Shown here in pieces: positions 63,863-64,000 of a stretch of DNA of 64,000 nt. The DNA is from Acinetobacter sp. ANC 4173 (GTDB lineage Bacteria > Pseudomonadota > Gammaproteobacteria > Pseudomonadales > Moraxellaceae), in contig NZ_SJOF01000014.1 of assembly GCF_004331255.1 (NCBI RefSeq), forward strand, positions 31,263 to 95,262. The letters run 5' to 3'. The notes beneath the pieces were generated by a model. That model ran no database searches. It was not told where the DNA came from and saw only the letters and a list, made by a program, of their open reading frames with translations. Made by a program: the position numbers and the translations under genes. Each line of letters opens with the position of its first letter. The first letter of the stretch is position 1.

Positions 63863-64000
63863 TTAACGATTGTTGTCGTCTTCTTGAGAGTCATCAAATT
63901 TAGTTTCGTTATCAAAACCACCTTGACCACCAAAGCCACCGCCTTGACCACCGAAGCCACCTTGACCACCGAAGCCACCACCTTGACCACCGAAGCCACC
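63863..64000 (-). CDS. hfq: RNA chaperone Hfq, C-terminal part (5' end outside the window)
   Basis: The last 45 residues of a protein whose tail is GGFGGQ/GGGFGGQ repeats followed by DNETKFDDSQEDDNNR and stop. A long glycine-rich, acidic-ended C-terminus like this is the known hallmark of Acinetobacter Hfq, about twice the length of E. coli Hfq. The Sm core lies beyond the window, so the call rests on the tail alone. Hfq binds small RNAs and mRNAs. Confidence 0.75.
   Translation of the reverse strand, partial: GGFGGQGGGFGGQGGFGGQGGGFGGQGGFDNETKFDDSQEDDNNR
63914..64000. repeat. Tandem repeats encoding the Hfq glycine-rich tail
   Basis: Units of 18 or 21 bp (minus strand GGTGGCTTCGGTGGTCAA with or without an extra GGT) repeat at least four times to the window edge. 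Differences are mainly at third positions (TTC/TTT, GGT/GGC), typical of a tract that expands and contracts by slippage or unequal exchange. Confidence 0.85.

Overview
The window is chromosomal DNA of an AT-rich gammaproteobacterium, almost certainly an Acinetobacter species. The main reasons are the C-terminal part of an Hfq with a long Gly/Phe/Gln repeat tail at the right edge, the recA-recX pair without a recognisable LexA box, the protein sequences of RsmG, FabZ, BamA, NtrC and LptD, and Moraxellaceae gene orders such as holB-pilZ-tatD and parAB-exbBD-msbA-lpxK-kdsB. Nearly all of it is core genome. The only clearly accessory part is the first 1.9 kb, the integrase end of an integrated element.

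Layout. 1-1900: element end with a partial gene, an AlpA-like DNA-binding protein and a P4-type integrase with a cluster of TGTACA palindromes in front of it. 1887-6190: yrfG-like phosphatase, hslR, recA, recX, the SRP RNA on the minus strand, cpoB. 6200-18500 (minus): envelope biogenesis run rimO / pyrH-frr-uppS-cdsA-dxr-rseP-bamA-skp-lpxD-fabZ-lpxA (lipid A, isoprenoid, phospholipid and outer-membrane assembly). 18852-21423: ntrBC with a sigma-54-like promoter. 21459-38056: small transcription units (LysR, map, brnQ, small membrane proteins, a hydrolase, a TerC/CBS/CorC membrane protein with a leader peptide, MarR, SRAP, a pseudogene, glcB, zapE, AraC, lysO, a second decayed gene). 38057-42085 (minus): cmk-rpsA-ihfB-lapA-pyrF. 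42103-45585 (minus): SRPBCC protein, tadA, acyl-CoA hydrolase, ung, a divergent QueD-like protein. 45693-48223 (minus): gspHIJK minor pseudopilins. 48235-57967 (minus): a long same-strand series rsmG-parA-parB-exbB-exbD-msbA-lpxK-kdsB-holB-pilZ-tatD-tetR. 58053-59755 (minus): amgK-murU, divergent from lptD-surA (59867-63647). 63863 to the end (minus): 3' part of hfq.

Functional picture. Much of the window builds the outer membrane: lipid A acylation (lpxA, lpxD, fabZ), its 4'-kinase (lpxK), Kdo activation (kdsB), flipping (msbA), insertion (lptD), and the barrel machinery and chaperones (bamA, skp, surA, rseP). This is joined by peptidoglycan recycling (amgK, murU), undecaprenyl-PP synthesis (uppS) and division/segregation genes (zapE, parAB, cpoB).

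Most interesting new signal: a 22-codon leader ORF (29332-29400, minus) beginning MDPSP, with its own promoter and ribosome binding site. Its stop codon overlaps the start of the TerC/CBS/CorC gene, and a hairpin inside it hides that gene's Shine-Dalgarno sequence, the architecture of a translation-sensing switch. Other candidates are a ~60-nt RNA gene downstream of map, layered inverted repeats and a hairpin in the recA leader, an open frame that runs into the cpoB start codon, and two decayed genes. All functional statements rest on reading the sequence; no database search was possible.
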